Source of the DNA: Prochlorococcus sp. AG-363-B11
Lineage (GTDB): Bacteria > Cyanobacteriota > Cyanobacteriia > PCC-6307 > Cyanobiaceae
NCBI GenBank assembly: GCA_003278425.1
Contig: QCFE01000004.1
Span: forward strand, 33,488 to 97,487
Direction: 5' to 3'
Length of the DNA: 64,000 bases
Shown here: positions 63,633-64,000 of the stretch, one piece after another
Layout of the letters: the number at the start of each line of letters is the position of its first letter
Numbering within the stretch: the first letter of the stretch is position 1
Notes under the pieces: model-generated
What the model was told of the DNA's origin: nothing
The model's database searches: none
What the model saw: only the letters and a program-made list of their open reading frames with translations
Position numbers and translations under genes: made by a program

Positions 63633-64000
<368 letters not shown>

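Overview
The window reads as a piece of a Prochlorococcus chromosome, probably a low-light-adapted type. The evidence is an AT-rich, tightly packed genome with cyanobacterial markers: RNA polymerase beta' split into rpoC1 and rpoC2, ATP synthase with b and b' subunits and a separate beta-epsilon pair, the plastid-type ribosomal protein PSRP-3, Ycf35, a high-light-inducible protein, PII, and the picocyanobacterial biotin esterase BioK. The strain cannot be fixed from the sequence alone. No tRNA, rRNA, CRISPR array, transposase or integrase gene was found.

Layout. (1) 1-6.8 kb is an accessory island. It holds type IV pilin-like proteins, four secreted or membrane proteins of unknown function, gene fragments, and four directly repeated copies of the region in front of an EVE-domain gene. 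Only the last copy (6315) has an intact EVE gene. (2) 6.8-12.6 kb is core: DUF2811, DUF1818, rpoZ, an unusual short Hsp70, pyrR, gpmI and secG. (3) 12.9-17.2 kb has groES-groL divergent from atpD-atpC. (4) 17.2-26.8 kb carries PSRP-3, a HAD hydrolase, pepP, a tightly coupled CNNM-GTPase-nadD-nadE run, alanine dehydrogenase and DUF3326. (5) 26.8-33 kb is the main ATP synthase operon on the minus strand (atp1, a, c, b', b, delta, alpha, gamma). (6) 33.4-41.8 kb has ftsW, the ccdA-ccs1 cytochrome c biogenesis pair, queF, an NtcA-type promoter in front of a small gene plus glnB, a TlyA-type methyltransferase, purB and fumC. (7) 41.9-49.6 kb has a Ski2-like helicase and the biotin run bioF-bioK-bioC-bioD-bioA. 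(8) 49.6-57.3 kb has a DnaJ-domain/DUF3143 overlapping pair, rsmG, an aldo/keto reductase-ferredoxin-Ycf35-DUF2997 group, a HEAT-repeat protein, a sodium:solute symporter with a tiny membrane protein behind it, and rlmN. (9) 57.3-64 kb is rpoB (cut by the window edge)-rpoC1-rpoC2 followed by a 50-residue hli gene.

How it works together. Most of the window is housekeeping: energy (both ATP synthase loci), transcription (rpoB/C1/C2/Z), protein folding (GroESL), NAD, biotin, purine and cytochrome c biogenesis, and nitrogen sensing. The region that is not ordinary is 1-6.8 kb. There, cassette-like units, each with a pilin-like or secreted protein, are separated by repeats that each contain a broken 5' end of an EVE gene. 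This looks like a hotspot where surface-protein cassettes were stacked next to one gene start. Two real small genes, a 41-residue membrane protein at 54275-54400 and the Hli at 57326-57478, are short enough to be missed by usual gene-length cut-offs.
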